Origin: Trachythela sp. YZ-2020
Taxonomy: Eukaryota > Cnidaria > Anthozoa > Malacalcyonacea > Clavulariidae
Direction of reading: 5' to 3'
Length of the DNA: 64,000 bases
Assembly: GCA_016169945.1 (NCBI GenBank)
Contig: JADLSH010000204.1
Coordinates: 1-64,000 of the forward strand
Positions 29,201 to 37,875 of the stretch are shown piece by piece (the stretch's first letter is position 1; each line of letters begins with the position of its first letter). The translations under genes and the position numbers were made by a program. The notes under the pieces are model-generated. The model made no database searches. It worked only from the letters and a program-made list of their open reading frames with translations, and was not told the origin of the DNA.

Positions 29201-32200
29201 ATGAATCATCAACAGTCCACGAGTATCCTCGTTGAAAACACCACCCAGTCTGCCTCGCAACCACGTCTGTTCGCCCAATCTCTCGGACTCAGATTCCGTA
29301 CACTCAATAATTTTCAGGATTTTTCCCTAGCTTTTCCGTGACTTTAAACTTAGCTATTTTTTCTGAGTATTGGAGATAGAAGACTTTGTGTGTTATATAG
29401 CTTGATTTAACCAGTATTAAATAAAACTAGCATCTTAAAGGCGTTATTTTGACAGCCACAGTAGGCAGGGCTGAAAATTGTTTATCCACATTCTTAGTTA
29501 TTCACGGTCAAAAGTATTGTGTGGTGAAGCGACTAGTGAGAATATAATACTATTCCAACCGACACTCTCTAACATTCTCAAATACCTGTGCAAATTGTCC
29601 CATTTCCTGAATATCCAGTTCGACAGGTACAGTTGTATGAACCATTGGTATTGGTACACTCTGCATTGCTATGACATTCATTGGTAAATCCTCCGACACA
29701 TTCGTCAATGTCTAAAATATTAATTATATGCAAAAATATTTGAAATTTATCTATGCAATGATTTATTCAATATTGGTATATATCTTGGAATGCAAAGATA
29801 TTCTATATACCTGTGCAACTCTTTCCATTTCCTGAATATCCATTGCTACAATTACAGTAATAGGAGCCTTTGGTGTTGGTGCAGTTTGCGTTGGAATTAC
29901 ATTCATTAGCAGATTCATCTGAACACTCATCTATATCTGATAGAGAAAAATATGATGATAATCAATACATATAAAATTCTCTTTTAATTTTACAATGTAT
30001 ATGTAAAATATTAAATATATCGAAAAATATTGGCAAACACATTTGCTGGAAGAGGCTGGGCATGGCAGAACTTCATACACAACTCGATAAAGTCATGAAT
30101 CATCAACAGTCCACAAGTATCCTCGTTGAAAACACCACCCTGTCTGCCTCACCAACAACGTCTGTTCGCCCAATCTCTCGGACTCAGATTCCGTACACCC
30201 AATAATTTTTAGGATTTTTCTCTAGCTTCTCCGTGACTTTAAACTTAACTATTTTTTCTGAGTATTGGAGATAGAAGACTTTGTGTGTTATATAGCTTGA
30301 TTTAACCAGTATTAAATAAAACTAGCATCTTAAAGGCGTTATTTTGGGAGCCACAGCAGGCAGGGCTGAAAATTATTTATCCACATTCTTAGTTATTCAC
30401 GGTCAAAAATATTGTGTGGTGAAGCGACCAGTGATAATATAATACTATTCCAACCGACACTCTCTAACATTCTCAAATACCTGTGCAAATTGTCCCATTT
30501 CCTGAATATCCAGTTCGACAGGTACAGTTGTATGAACCATTGGTATTGGTACACTCTGCATTGCTATGACAATCATTGGTAGATCCTCCGACACATTCGT
30601 CAATGTCTAAAATATTAATTATATGCAAAAATATTTGAAATTTAACTATGCAATGATTTATTCAATATTGGTATATATCTTGGAACGCAAAGATATTCTA
30701 TATACCTGTGCAACTCTTTCCATTTCCTGAATATCCATTGCTACAATTACAGTAATAGGAGCCTTTGGTGTTGGTGCAGTTTGCGTTGGAATTACATTCA
30801 TTAGCAGATTCATCAGAACACTCATCTATATCTGATAGAGCAAAAGTTGAGGAGAATCAGTACAAATAAAATACGCTTGTAATTTTACAATGTATATCTA
30901 AAATATTAAATATATCTAAAAATATTGGCAAACACATTGGCTGGAAGAGGCTGGGCATGTCAGAACTTTATACACTACTCGATAAAGTCATGAATCATCA
31001 ACAGTCCACGAGTATCATCGTTGAAAACACCACCCTGTCTGCCTCGCAACCATGTCTGTTCGCCCAATCTCTCGGACTCAGATTCCGTACACTCAATAAT
31101 TTTCAGGATTTTTCCCTAGCTTTTCCGTCACTTTAAGCTTAGCTATTTTTTCTGAGTATTCGAGATAGAAGACTTTGTGTTTTATAGAGCTTGATTTAAC
31201 CAGTATTAAATAAAACTAGCATCTTAAAGGCGTTATTTTGAGAACCACAGTAGGCAGGGCTGAAAATTATTTATCCACATTCTTAGTTTTTCACGGTCAA
31301 AAGTATTGTGTGATGAAGCGACTAATGAGAATATAATACTATTCCAACCGACACTCTCTAACATTCTCAAATACCTGTGCAAATTGTCCCATTTCCTGAA
31401 TATCCAGTTCGACAGGTACAGTTGTATGAACCATTGGTATTGGTACACTCTGCATTGCTATGACATTCATTGGTAGATCCTCCGACACATTCGTCAATTT
31501 CTAAAATATTAATTATATGCAAAAATATTTGAAATTTAACTATGCAATGATTTATTCAATATTGGTATATATCTTGGAATGCAAAGATATTCTATATACC
31601 TGTGCAACTATTTCCATTTCCTGAATATCCATTGCTACAATTACAGTAATAGGAGCCTTTGGTGTTGGTGCAGTTTGCGTTGGAATTACATTCATTAGCA
31701 GATTCATCAGAACACTCATCTATATCTGATAGAGTAAAAGGTGAGGAGAATCAATACAGATAAAATACGCTTGTAATTTTACAATGTATATCTAAAATAT
31801 TAAATATATCTAAAAATATTGGCAAACACATTCGCTGGAAGAGGCTGGGCATGGCAGAACTTTATACACAACTCGATAAAGTCATGAATCATCAACAGTC
31901 CACGAGTATCCTCGTTGAAAACACCACCCAGTCTGCCTCGCAACCACGTCTGTTCGCCCAATCTCTCGGACTCAGATTCCGTACACTCAATAATTTTCAG
32001 GATTTTTCCCTAGCTTTTCCGTGACTTTAAACTTAGCTATTTTTTCTGAGTATTGGAGATAGAAGACTTTGTGTGTTATATAGCTTGATTTAACCAGTAT
32101 TAAATAAAACTAGCATCTTAAAGGCGTTATTTTGACAGCCACAGTAGGCAGGGCTGAAAATTGTTTATCCACATTCTTAGTTATTCACGGTCAAAAGTAT

Positions 32201-35200
32201 TGTGTGGTGAAGCGACTAGTGAGAATATAATACTATTCCAACCGACACTCTCTAACATTCTCAAATACCTGTGCAAATTGTCCCATTTCCTGAATATCCA
32301 GTTCGACAGGTACAGTTGTATGAACCATTGGTATTGGTACACTCTGCATTGCTATGACATTCATTGGTAAATCCTCCGACACATTCGTCAATGTCTAAAA
32401 TATTAATTATATGCAAATATATTTTAAATTTATCTATGCAATGATTTATTCAATATTGGTATATATCTTGGAATGCAAAGATATTCTATATACCTGTGCA
32501 ACTCTTTCCATTTCCTGAATATCCATTGCTACAATTACAGTAATAGGAGCCTTTGGTGTTGGTGCAGTTTGCGTTGCAATTACATTCATTAGCAGATTCA
32601 TCTGAACACTCATCTATATCTGATAGAGAAAAATATGAGGAGAATCAATACAGATAAAATGCGCTTGTAATTTTACAATGTATATGTAAAATATTAAATA
32701 TATCGAAAAATATTGGCAAACACATTTGCTGGAAGAGGCTGGGCATGGCAGAACTTCATACACAACTCGATAAAGTCATGAATCATCAACAGTCCACAAG
32801 TATCCTCGTTGAAAACACCACCCTGTCTGCCTCGCAACAACGTCTGTTCGCCCAATCTGTCGGACTCAGATTCCGTACACCCAATAATTTTTAGGATTTT
32901 TCTCTAGCTTCTCCGTGACTTTAAACTTAACTATTTTTTCTGAGTATTGGAGATAGAAGACTTTGTGTGTTATATAGCTTGATTTAACCAGTATTAAATA
33001 AAACTAGCATCTTAAAGGCGTTATTTTGGGAGCCACAGCAGGCAGGGCTGGAAATTATTTATCCACATTCTTAGTTATTCACGGTCAAAAGTATTGTGTG
33101 GTGAAGCGACCAGTGATAATATAATACTATTCCAACCGACACTCTCTAACATTCTCAAATACCTGTGCAAATTGTCCCATTTCCTGAATATCCAGTTCGA
33201 CAGGTACAGTTGTATGAACCATTGGTATTGGTACACTCTGCATTGCTATGACAATCATTGGTAGATCCTCCGACACATTCGTCAATGTCTAAAATATTAA
33301 TTATATGCAAAAATATTTGAAATTTAACTATGCAATGATTTATTCAATATTGGTATATATCTTGGAACGCAAAGATATTCTATATACCTGTGCAACTCTT
33401 TCCATTTCCTGAATATCCATTGCTACAATTACAGTAATAGGAGCCTTTGGTGTTGGTGCAGTTTGCGTTGGAATTACATTCATTAGCAGATTCATCAGAA
33501 CACTCATCTATATCTGATAGAGCAAAAGTTGAGGAGAATCAGTACAAATAAAATACGCTTGTAATTTTACAATGTATATCTAAAATATTAAATATATCTA
33601 AAAATATTGGCAAACACATTGGCTGGAAGAGGCTGGGCATGTCAGAACTTTATACACTACTCGATAAAGTCATGAATCATCAACAGTCCACGAGTATCAT
33701 CGTTGAAAACACCACCCTGTCTGCCTCGCAACCATGTCTGTTCGCCCAATCTCTCGGACTCAGATTCCGTACACTCAATAATTTTCAGGATTTTTCCCTA
33801 GCTTTTCCGTGACTTTAAACTTAGCTAGTTTTTCTGAGTATTCGAGATAGAAGACTTTGTGTGTTATAGAGCTTGATTTAACCAGTATTAAATAAAACTA
33901 GCATCTTAAAGGCGTTATTTTGACAGCCACAGTAGGCAGGGCTGAAAATTATTTATCCACATTCTTAGTTTTTCACGGTCAAAAGTATTGTGTGATGAAG
34001 CGACTAGTGAGAATATAATACTATTCCAACCGACAATCTCTAACATTCTCAAATACCTGTGCAAATTGTCCCATTTCCTGAATATCCAGTTCGACAGGTA
34101 CAGTTGTATGAACCATTGGTAATGGTACACTCTGCATTGCTATGACATTCATTGGTAGATCCTCCGACACATTCGTCAATGTCTAAAATATTAATTATAT
34201 GCAAAAATATTTGAAATTTAACTATGCAATGATTTATTCAATATTGGTATATATCTTGGAATGCAAAGATATTCTATATACCTGTGCAACTATTTCCATT
34301 TCCTGAATATCCATTGCTACAATTACAGTAATAGGAGCCTTTGGTGTTGGTGCAATTTGCGTTGGAATTACATTCATTAGCAGATTCATCAGAACACTCA
34401 TCTATATCTGATAGAGCAAAAGGTGAGGAGAATCAATACAGATAGAATACGCTTGTAATTTTACGATGTATATCTAAAATATTAAATATATCTTAAAATA
34501 TTGGCAAACACATTCGCTGGAAGAGGCTGGGCATGGCAGAACTTTATACACAACTCGATAAAGTCATGAATAATCAACAGTTCACGAGTATCCTCGTTGA
34601 AAACACCACCCTGTCTGCCTCGCAACAACGTCTGTTCGCCCAATCTCTCGGACTCAGATTCCGTACACTCAATAATTTTCAGGATTTTTCCCCAGCTTTT
34701 CCGTGACTTTAAACTTAGCTATTTTTTCTGAGTATTGGAGATAGAAGACTTTGTGTGTTATATAGCTTGATTTAACCAGTGTTAAATAAAACTAGCATCT
34801 TAAAGGCGGTATTTTGACAGCCACAGTAGGCAGGGCTGAAAATTATTTATCCACATTCTTAGTTTTTCACGGTCAAAAGTATTGTGTGATGAAGCGACTA
34901 GTGAGAATATAATACTATTTCTCTAACATTCTCAAATACCTGTGCAAATTGTCCCATTTCCTGAATATCCAGTTCGACAGGTACAGTTGTATGAACCATT
35001 GGTATTGGTACACTCTGCATTGCTATGACATTCATTGGTAGATCCTCCGACACATTCGTCAATGTCTAAAATATTAATTACATTCAAAAATATTTGAAAT
35101 TTAACTATGCAATGATTTATTCAATATTGGTATATATCTTGGAATGCAAAGATATTCTATATACCTGTGCAACTCTTTTCATTTCCTGAATATCCATTGC

Positions 35201-37875
35201 TACAATTACAATAATAGGAGCCTTTGGTGTTGGTGCACTTTGCGTTGGAGTCACATTCATTAGCAGATTCATCAGAACACTCATCAATATCTGATAGGGT
35301 AAAAGATGAGGGAATCGATTTTGTTAAAATGCCCTAATACTATTACAAAAAAAACCTAAGACGTTCAAAATGCATGCGTGACTGCCCTGATCACAACACT
35401 AGTCAAAGTCTGAAAATGATAAAAATATTCCTTTCAAGTTTCAACCTTATTGTTCTCAAAGCACGTGATCAATACATATATAATTACTCAACGTAACTAC
35501 TTCTTAGAAGAAGACGATATTGTGCACAGGTATTTGAATTTCTTTCATTGACATTTTTCCTTGTTTTCTTTCTGAATGATAAATTTTCATGTACAAGACG
35601 CCGAGTCATATATTATTGCCTTCGATCAAAGTTAGAGGAAGGCACGATAATACGATAGAAGTCAAACGGGACGATAATACAATAGAACTACAAATTCGTT
35701 ATTCAAAGAAATGAATATTTAAAAATATTCCGCGCGTATTTACCAGTGCAGTTCTTCCCATCTCCTGAATATCCATGGTGGCAAGAGCAGTTATAAGAAG
35801 TTTTGGTATTGGTACAATTAGCGTTTGAGTCACATTCATTGGTAGATTCCTCAGAACACTCATCAATGTCTAATATTGTAAAATTTGTAAAGAGGTGAAA
35901 TATGCAAGCTCTAAGAAATGTACTCAAACATAGTGTATGATTATGCTATTAGAAAATTCTGTATTACTCTGATGTAATGTTAAATAGAGACTATAAAAAA
36001 CTTTAAATTTATGTGGAAGTTTTTTTTAGCCGTAGTCAAATTAACTGTAATTGAATGAATGTACTATCACCCATCAAATATAGAGTGTTAAAAGACTCTA
36101 GCCCGTTGTTATGTCGAACAAATCAGGTTAAGAGTCAAGTCGTTTTAAACTTACACCAAATGATATACTATTTCCTATTCATGGTACAAATATTGTATAA
36201 GACAATAGTTGAATATAAAATGCCGAACCAAAATTTGTTAACTCAAACCTTTATATTTTAAAAGAAATTGAAAATAAACTCCATTATATTCTTATCTGCA
36301 TTTACCTTTTGCGATTAGACAGCTTGCATAGTAGTCCTACAGGTAAAATTATAATCGTTAATTATTTGCCTTTTATAAATTTAATGAATACTTGATGCAA
36401 GATGTAAAAGGAATGAATTCTCCCTACGCTTGAATAACTACTGACCGAAATGTCAAATTGGCTCAGATACAACGCCAGTACTTTATTGCCTGTGTCTAAG
36501 GGGGTCTGCTAACGTCAGCTGTTCACTCGTGAAAGGAACATTTTTCTGATGGATAAATCGTATTTAGACTATTTACTATCATCTGCAAAGACTCAAAAAG
36601 AGTAACCCTTCGGTTTCGGTGACGTTCTGTTTTCACTGTCTTGCTAATACTGTAGCTATATGCCCTATGTTAAGTATAGTATATCACTTTGTCTAAAGAT
36701 GACTTTGAAAAATAACCTCAAAAACTCGTCTTGTTATATATCTTGTTATACTATTTTTCTTATACTCTTTCTCATATTTTAAAACCTACGAGTTCTCTAT
36801 AGATATTTTTTTCAGTGATACGGATTTCGTGATTAAAAATTGCTGCTGTAGGAACACGAGGCAAAGTTCTTTTAAAAGCATTCATTTTTCTCTGGTAGTC
36901 AAAACACCACATACCTACTGTACAGTAGGATTGATAGGTTCAAAGTAGATAGCATTCTAACGATTTTGCCACTTGACAGAAAATCCAATACTTGAAATAT
37001 TTAATTAATAAACAATGCATAATTGCTGCTAACACATAACTATTATTTTGTTTATCACATTACAAGCTTATATTGTGTTTCATATTATAGAATTATATAT
37101 AGAATATGCTGTGACGTAAAGCAGCAGGCACCCTCATATGAGTATTTTAATTTAGGAAAAATGTTACTGAAATGGAATTATCGAGTAATTCACATTATAC
37201 AAGGGAAATCCATACAATCGGCTATTTTTTAAAGATGCATGCAGTCCGTGTCAGATTCCTTCACATTCTATATCCAAAACATATTTAATGTTAATGGATA
37301 TTTTTTCAAATTAAATGGAGCTTGTTCTATGTGTGATAGTCTATTACTCTGCGGACATAAATTCTTACCTTTCTTGGGTTATTGAAATAGATATAATCGT
37401 AAGAAGAATTTTGCTCCATCAATTTCTCAGTTGTATTGTAGACAACGTTGTGTAACATTTCACAATTTGGTTCATTCTCTAAGGTGAATATCTTCTTAAA
37501 GTTGATGGATCTACAGCATGGTTCGTTGACGCATTCCTTTGCACAATCTATCCAATCAGTTGCGAATGTGGTCGAGTAAACTGTTGTATTTAGCCTGAAA
37601 CCTGTGGTATGCAAAAAAATACAGCTCTAAATAATTCGTATTATATTATTACGTATTACAATACTTAGTAATAACCCATTTACCTATTTGCATGCACCAC
37701 TGCAAGTACCTCCTGACGCAATTCGGGACATGATAATTAGGTCAAAATGTCTATAATTCTCACCTTCGTAAGTTGCATTGTAACAAAAATCCACAAGTAC
37801 AACTGTATCGTCTTGAGCAAATACCAGAGAAATGAATGGAATAATGAAACCCCAAAACTGACATTTCAGCCACAT
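1..37875 (-). CDS. Giant secreted PAN plus multi-cbEGF protein gene, 5' part (3' end beyond window)
   Basis: The gene is transcribed right to left and I joined its exons by splice sites and phase. A signal-peptide exon ends phase 1. A PAN/apple exon runs phase 1 to 0, a 31-nt microexon phase 0 to 1, then come a solitary cbEGF exon and 80 further cbEGF exons, all 126 nt and phase 1-1. Each EGF has six cysteines, the Ca-binding start D-I-D-E-C and the Asn-hydroxylation pattern C-x-N-x4-Y-x-C-x-C. Modules join through a one-residue linker (C-T-DIDEC), as in rigid fibrillin-type rods. This predicts an extracellular Ca-dependent rod of more than 3,400 residues with an N-terminal PAN domain, a probable protein or carbohydrate-binding module. 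Ligand, C-terminal domains and membrane anchoring are unknown. The leftmost three units and two other exons carry indels, so part of the array may be non-coding or misassembled. Confidence 0.75.
1900..12760 (-). repeat. Higher-order block I, copy 1 (units 3-15)
   Basis: The order of variant units here is repeated at about 21510-31480. Private markers are shared at an offset near 18.7 kb: the rearranged CTCGCAACAACGTCTGTCTC segment at about 7842 and 26556, the CTCTCGGACTC contexts, and LLWFSK-type changes at 12512 and 31233. Units 5 and 6 correspond to a single unit 27, so the offset is 19.6 kb on the left and 18.7 kb further right. Confidence 0.75.
6388..6518 (-). pseudogene. Type A exon of unit 8 with a 5-bp insertion
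   Basis: This exon is 131 nt instead of 126. Five extra bases lie near its 3' end (TGCAAATGCAAGTGTCCC where other units have TGCAAATTGTCCC). The frame shifts after GYSGNGT, the sixth cysteine is lost, and the phase to the next exon is broken. Its duplicate in unit 29 is intact. It is either a private mutation or an assembly error. Confidence 0.7.
12654..12779 (-). CDS. Variant type A exon (unit 15), DIDECAKGST form
   Basis: The 5' part reads DIDECAKGSTNEC instead of DIDECVGGSTNEC. The adjoining short intron is divergent (AAATGGTAAATATATGG instead of AAATATTAATTATATGC). The 3' half of the exon is ordinary. The same variant recurs only in unit 20 (17098-17223). The paired B exon is also divergent (SYESANECDSN, CYCSHGYSG). 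The unit therefore carries a rarer, possibly older EGF pair. Confidence 0.75.
12760..17200 (-). repeat. Five-unit higher-order block II, copy 1
   Basis: Units 15-19 are repeated in the same order as units 20-24 at an offset of about 4,440 bp. Shared markers are the TTGGCGC exon, TATTAGATAAAACTAGCAAC, GTTATTTGGACGGCC and the GCTGGCAGAGG unit at the end. Confidence 0.75.
17098..17223 (-). CDS. Second copy of the variant type A exon (unit 20)
   Basis: This exon matches the unit 15 variant, including the AKG residues and the divergent short intron, and lies 4,444 bp away from it. It marks the edge of a five-unit duplication. Its long-intron side carries CGACACTATC, as in units 3 and 25, whereas unit 15 has CGACACTCTC there. 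Unit 20 is therefore a recombinant. Confidence 0.75.
17205..21640 (-). repeat. Five-unit higher-order block II, copy 2
   Basis: This block matches 12760-17200 almost base for base, with scattered 1-bp differences. One of these is the deletion that breaks the B exon of unit 24. Confidence 0.75.
20865..20989 (-). pseudogene. Type B exon of unit 24 with a 1-bp deletion
   Basis: This exon is 125 nt. One C is missing (CCATTTCTGAATATCC for CCATTTCCTGAATATCC), so the frame breaks after GYS and the last cysteine is lost. The counterpart in unit 19 (near 16430-16555) is intact. The deletion follows a T run, so a sequencing error is possible. Confidence 0.7.
21510..31480 (-). repeat. Higher-order block I, copy 2 (units 25-36)
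   Basis: This block is the counterpart of 1900-12760, one unit shorter. Similarity ends inside the A exon of unit 36: unit 15 turns to the TTGGCGC variant there while unit 36 keeps CCGACAC. That puts a recombination breakpoint within a coding exon. Confidence 0.75.
29586..34950 (-). repeat. Three-unit higher-order block III (units 34-36 and 37-39)
   Basis: Units 34-36 and 37-39 share the same three-unit order at an offset near 2,683 bp. The markers are CTCTAGCTTCTCCGTGAC in the first, CAGTACAAATAAAATACG in the second and ATCATCGTTG with a TTTTTCACGG motif in the third. Confidence 0.65.
34533..34706 (+). other. Passenger ORF segment in the long intron (representative copy)
   Basis: Every long intron carries a GC-richer stretch of about 180 bp that is open on both strands. 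The plus frame begins MAELYTQLDKVMNHQQ and ends at a stop after LAFP, 57 residues here. The antisense frame reads through GEQTLLRGRQGGVFNED and FIELCIKFCHAQPLP. Several units (for example 16-24) have CAA to TAA changes that stop the plus frame, and differences between units fall at all codon positions in both frames. I see no matching splice sites for an exon on the gene strand. It looks like a fragment captured before the expansion. The family is not recognised. Confidence 0.4.
34940..35065 (-). CDS. First type A cbEGF exon of the array (unit 40)
   Basis: The exon is 126 nt, phase 1-1, with donor GCACAG|GTATTTGAG. The type A consensus has cores DIDECVGGSTNEC, CTNTNGSYNC and GYSGNGTIC, with six cysteines, the Asn-hydroxylation pattern and sequons NGS and NCT. 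Lower ends of the 40 A exons (units 1-40) are near 20, 959, 1915, 2825, 3714, 4603, 5495, 6388, 7287, 8190, 9083, 9976, 10868, 11762, 12654, 13529, 14420, 15312, 16204, 17098, 17968, 18857, 19751, 20640, 21532, 22426, 23320, 24212, 25106, 26003, 26904, 27798, 28692, 29586, 30481, 31375, 32269, 33163, 34057 and 34940. Confidence 0.8.
35165..35290 (-). CDS. First array exon, type B cbEGF (unit 40)
   Basis: This is the first array exon in transcription order: 126 nt, acceptor ATCAG|ATATTGATG, donor TGCACAG|GTATAT, phase 1-1. The type B consensus has cores DIDECSDESANEC, CTNTKGSYYC and GYSGNGKSC. The Ca-binding residues and the Asn-hydroxylation motif are present, and ANCT gives a possible N-glycosylation sequon. 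Forty B exons occur, each about 99 bp upstream (in transcription) of its paired A exon. Confidence 0.8.
35744..35869 (-). CDS. Exon 4: solitary cbEGF module outside the array
   Basis: This exon is 126 nt, phase 1-1, with acceptor ATATTAG|ACATTGATGAG and donor TGCACTG|GTAAAT. It encodes a six-cysteine cbEGF beginning DIDECSEEST and ending GDGKNCT. It resembles type B array exons but has its own sequence (HHGYSGDGKN) and unrelated flanking introns. It therefore looks like the founder-like module that did not take part in the recent expansion. The next array exon lies 453 bp further on. Confidence 0.8.
35870..37368 (-). other. Introns 2 and 3 of the PAN-EGF gene
   Basis: Apart from the 31-nt microexon at 36306-36336 I see no exon-like frame, repeat array or TIR element in these 1.5 kb. 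Confidence 0.5.
36306..36336 (-). CDS. Exon 3: 31-nt microexon linking PAN to EGF
   Basis: The PAN exon ends phase 0 but the EGF exons begin phase 1, so direct splicing would break the frame. This 31-nt segment has an acceptor (ACCTGTAG|GAC) and a donor (AAAAG|GTAAAT). Its length changes phase 0 to 1 exactly. It encodes D-Y-Y-A-S-C-L-I-A-K and then joins D-I-D-E-C. The added cysteine fits closure of the PAN domain. This is inferred from phase and splice motifs and has no transcript support. Confidence 0.55.
37369..37601 (-). CDS. Exon 2: PAN/apple domain
   Basis: The exon is 233 nt, with acceptor CCACAG|GTTTCAGG and donor AAGAAAG|GTAAGA. It enters phase 1, giving E-G-F-R-L across the junction, and leaves phase 0. 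The cysteine pattern D-C-A-K-E-C, E-P-C-C-R-S-I-N-F and later N-C-E-M-L-H-N is typical of PAN_1/apple modules, which fold around a helix clamped by disulfides and bind proteins or glycans. Sequons NTT (twice) and NSS suggest glycosylation. The domain's last cysteine seems to come from the next microexon (Y-Y-A-S-C). Confidence 0.7.
37764..37875 (-). CDS. Exon 1: signal peptide
   Basis: ATG at 37875 begins MWLKCQFWGF, followed by a hydrophobic stretch ending LVFA before QDD, a plausible signal-peptidase site. The exon ends phase 1 at a strong donor (AAG|GTGAGA, intron starting at 37763). Reading through the donor reaches an in-frame TAG just before 37682, so splicing is needed. The frame is also open upstream to an ATG at 37968 that begins MSLLKYLILF and could itself be a signal peptide. 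I prefer 37875 because it sits directly before a clean leader, but the longer start cannot be excluded. One sequon (NAT) and one cysteine follow the cleavage site. Confidence 0.65.

Larger units (their letters stand above)
1..35300 (-). repeat. Tandem array of 40 genomic units of about 893 bp, each with two cbEGF exons
   Basis: Each unit holds, in transcription order, a B exon (126 nt), a short intron (99 bp), an A exon (126 nt) and a long intron (about 530 bp). Spacing between successive A exons is 870-956 bp and mostly 889-894. Introns are as alike between units as exons are. This means that whole genomic units were duplicated recently by unequal exchange, rather than exons alone being selected. 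Small differences (CGACACTATC, TTGGCGCATT, CAGTCTGCC for CTGTCTGCC and others) serve as markers of duplication history. The array continues past the left edge. Confidence 0.92.

Noticed and set aside
1..35300. CRISPR-like or satellite array
   Set aside because: The period of 893 bp, the splice sites and the conserved six-cysteine cbEGF exons identify it as a multi-exon coding array.
37684..37763. Continuation of exon 1 to a second donor near 37682
   Set aside because: The frame meets TAG just before that donor, whereas the donor at 37763 has a better consensus and gives a consistent phase.
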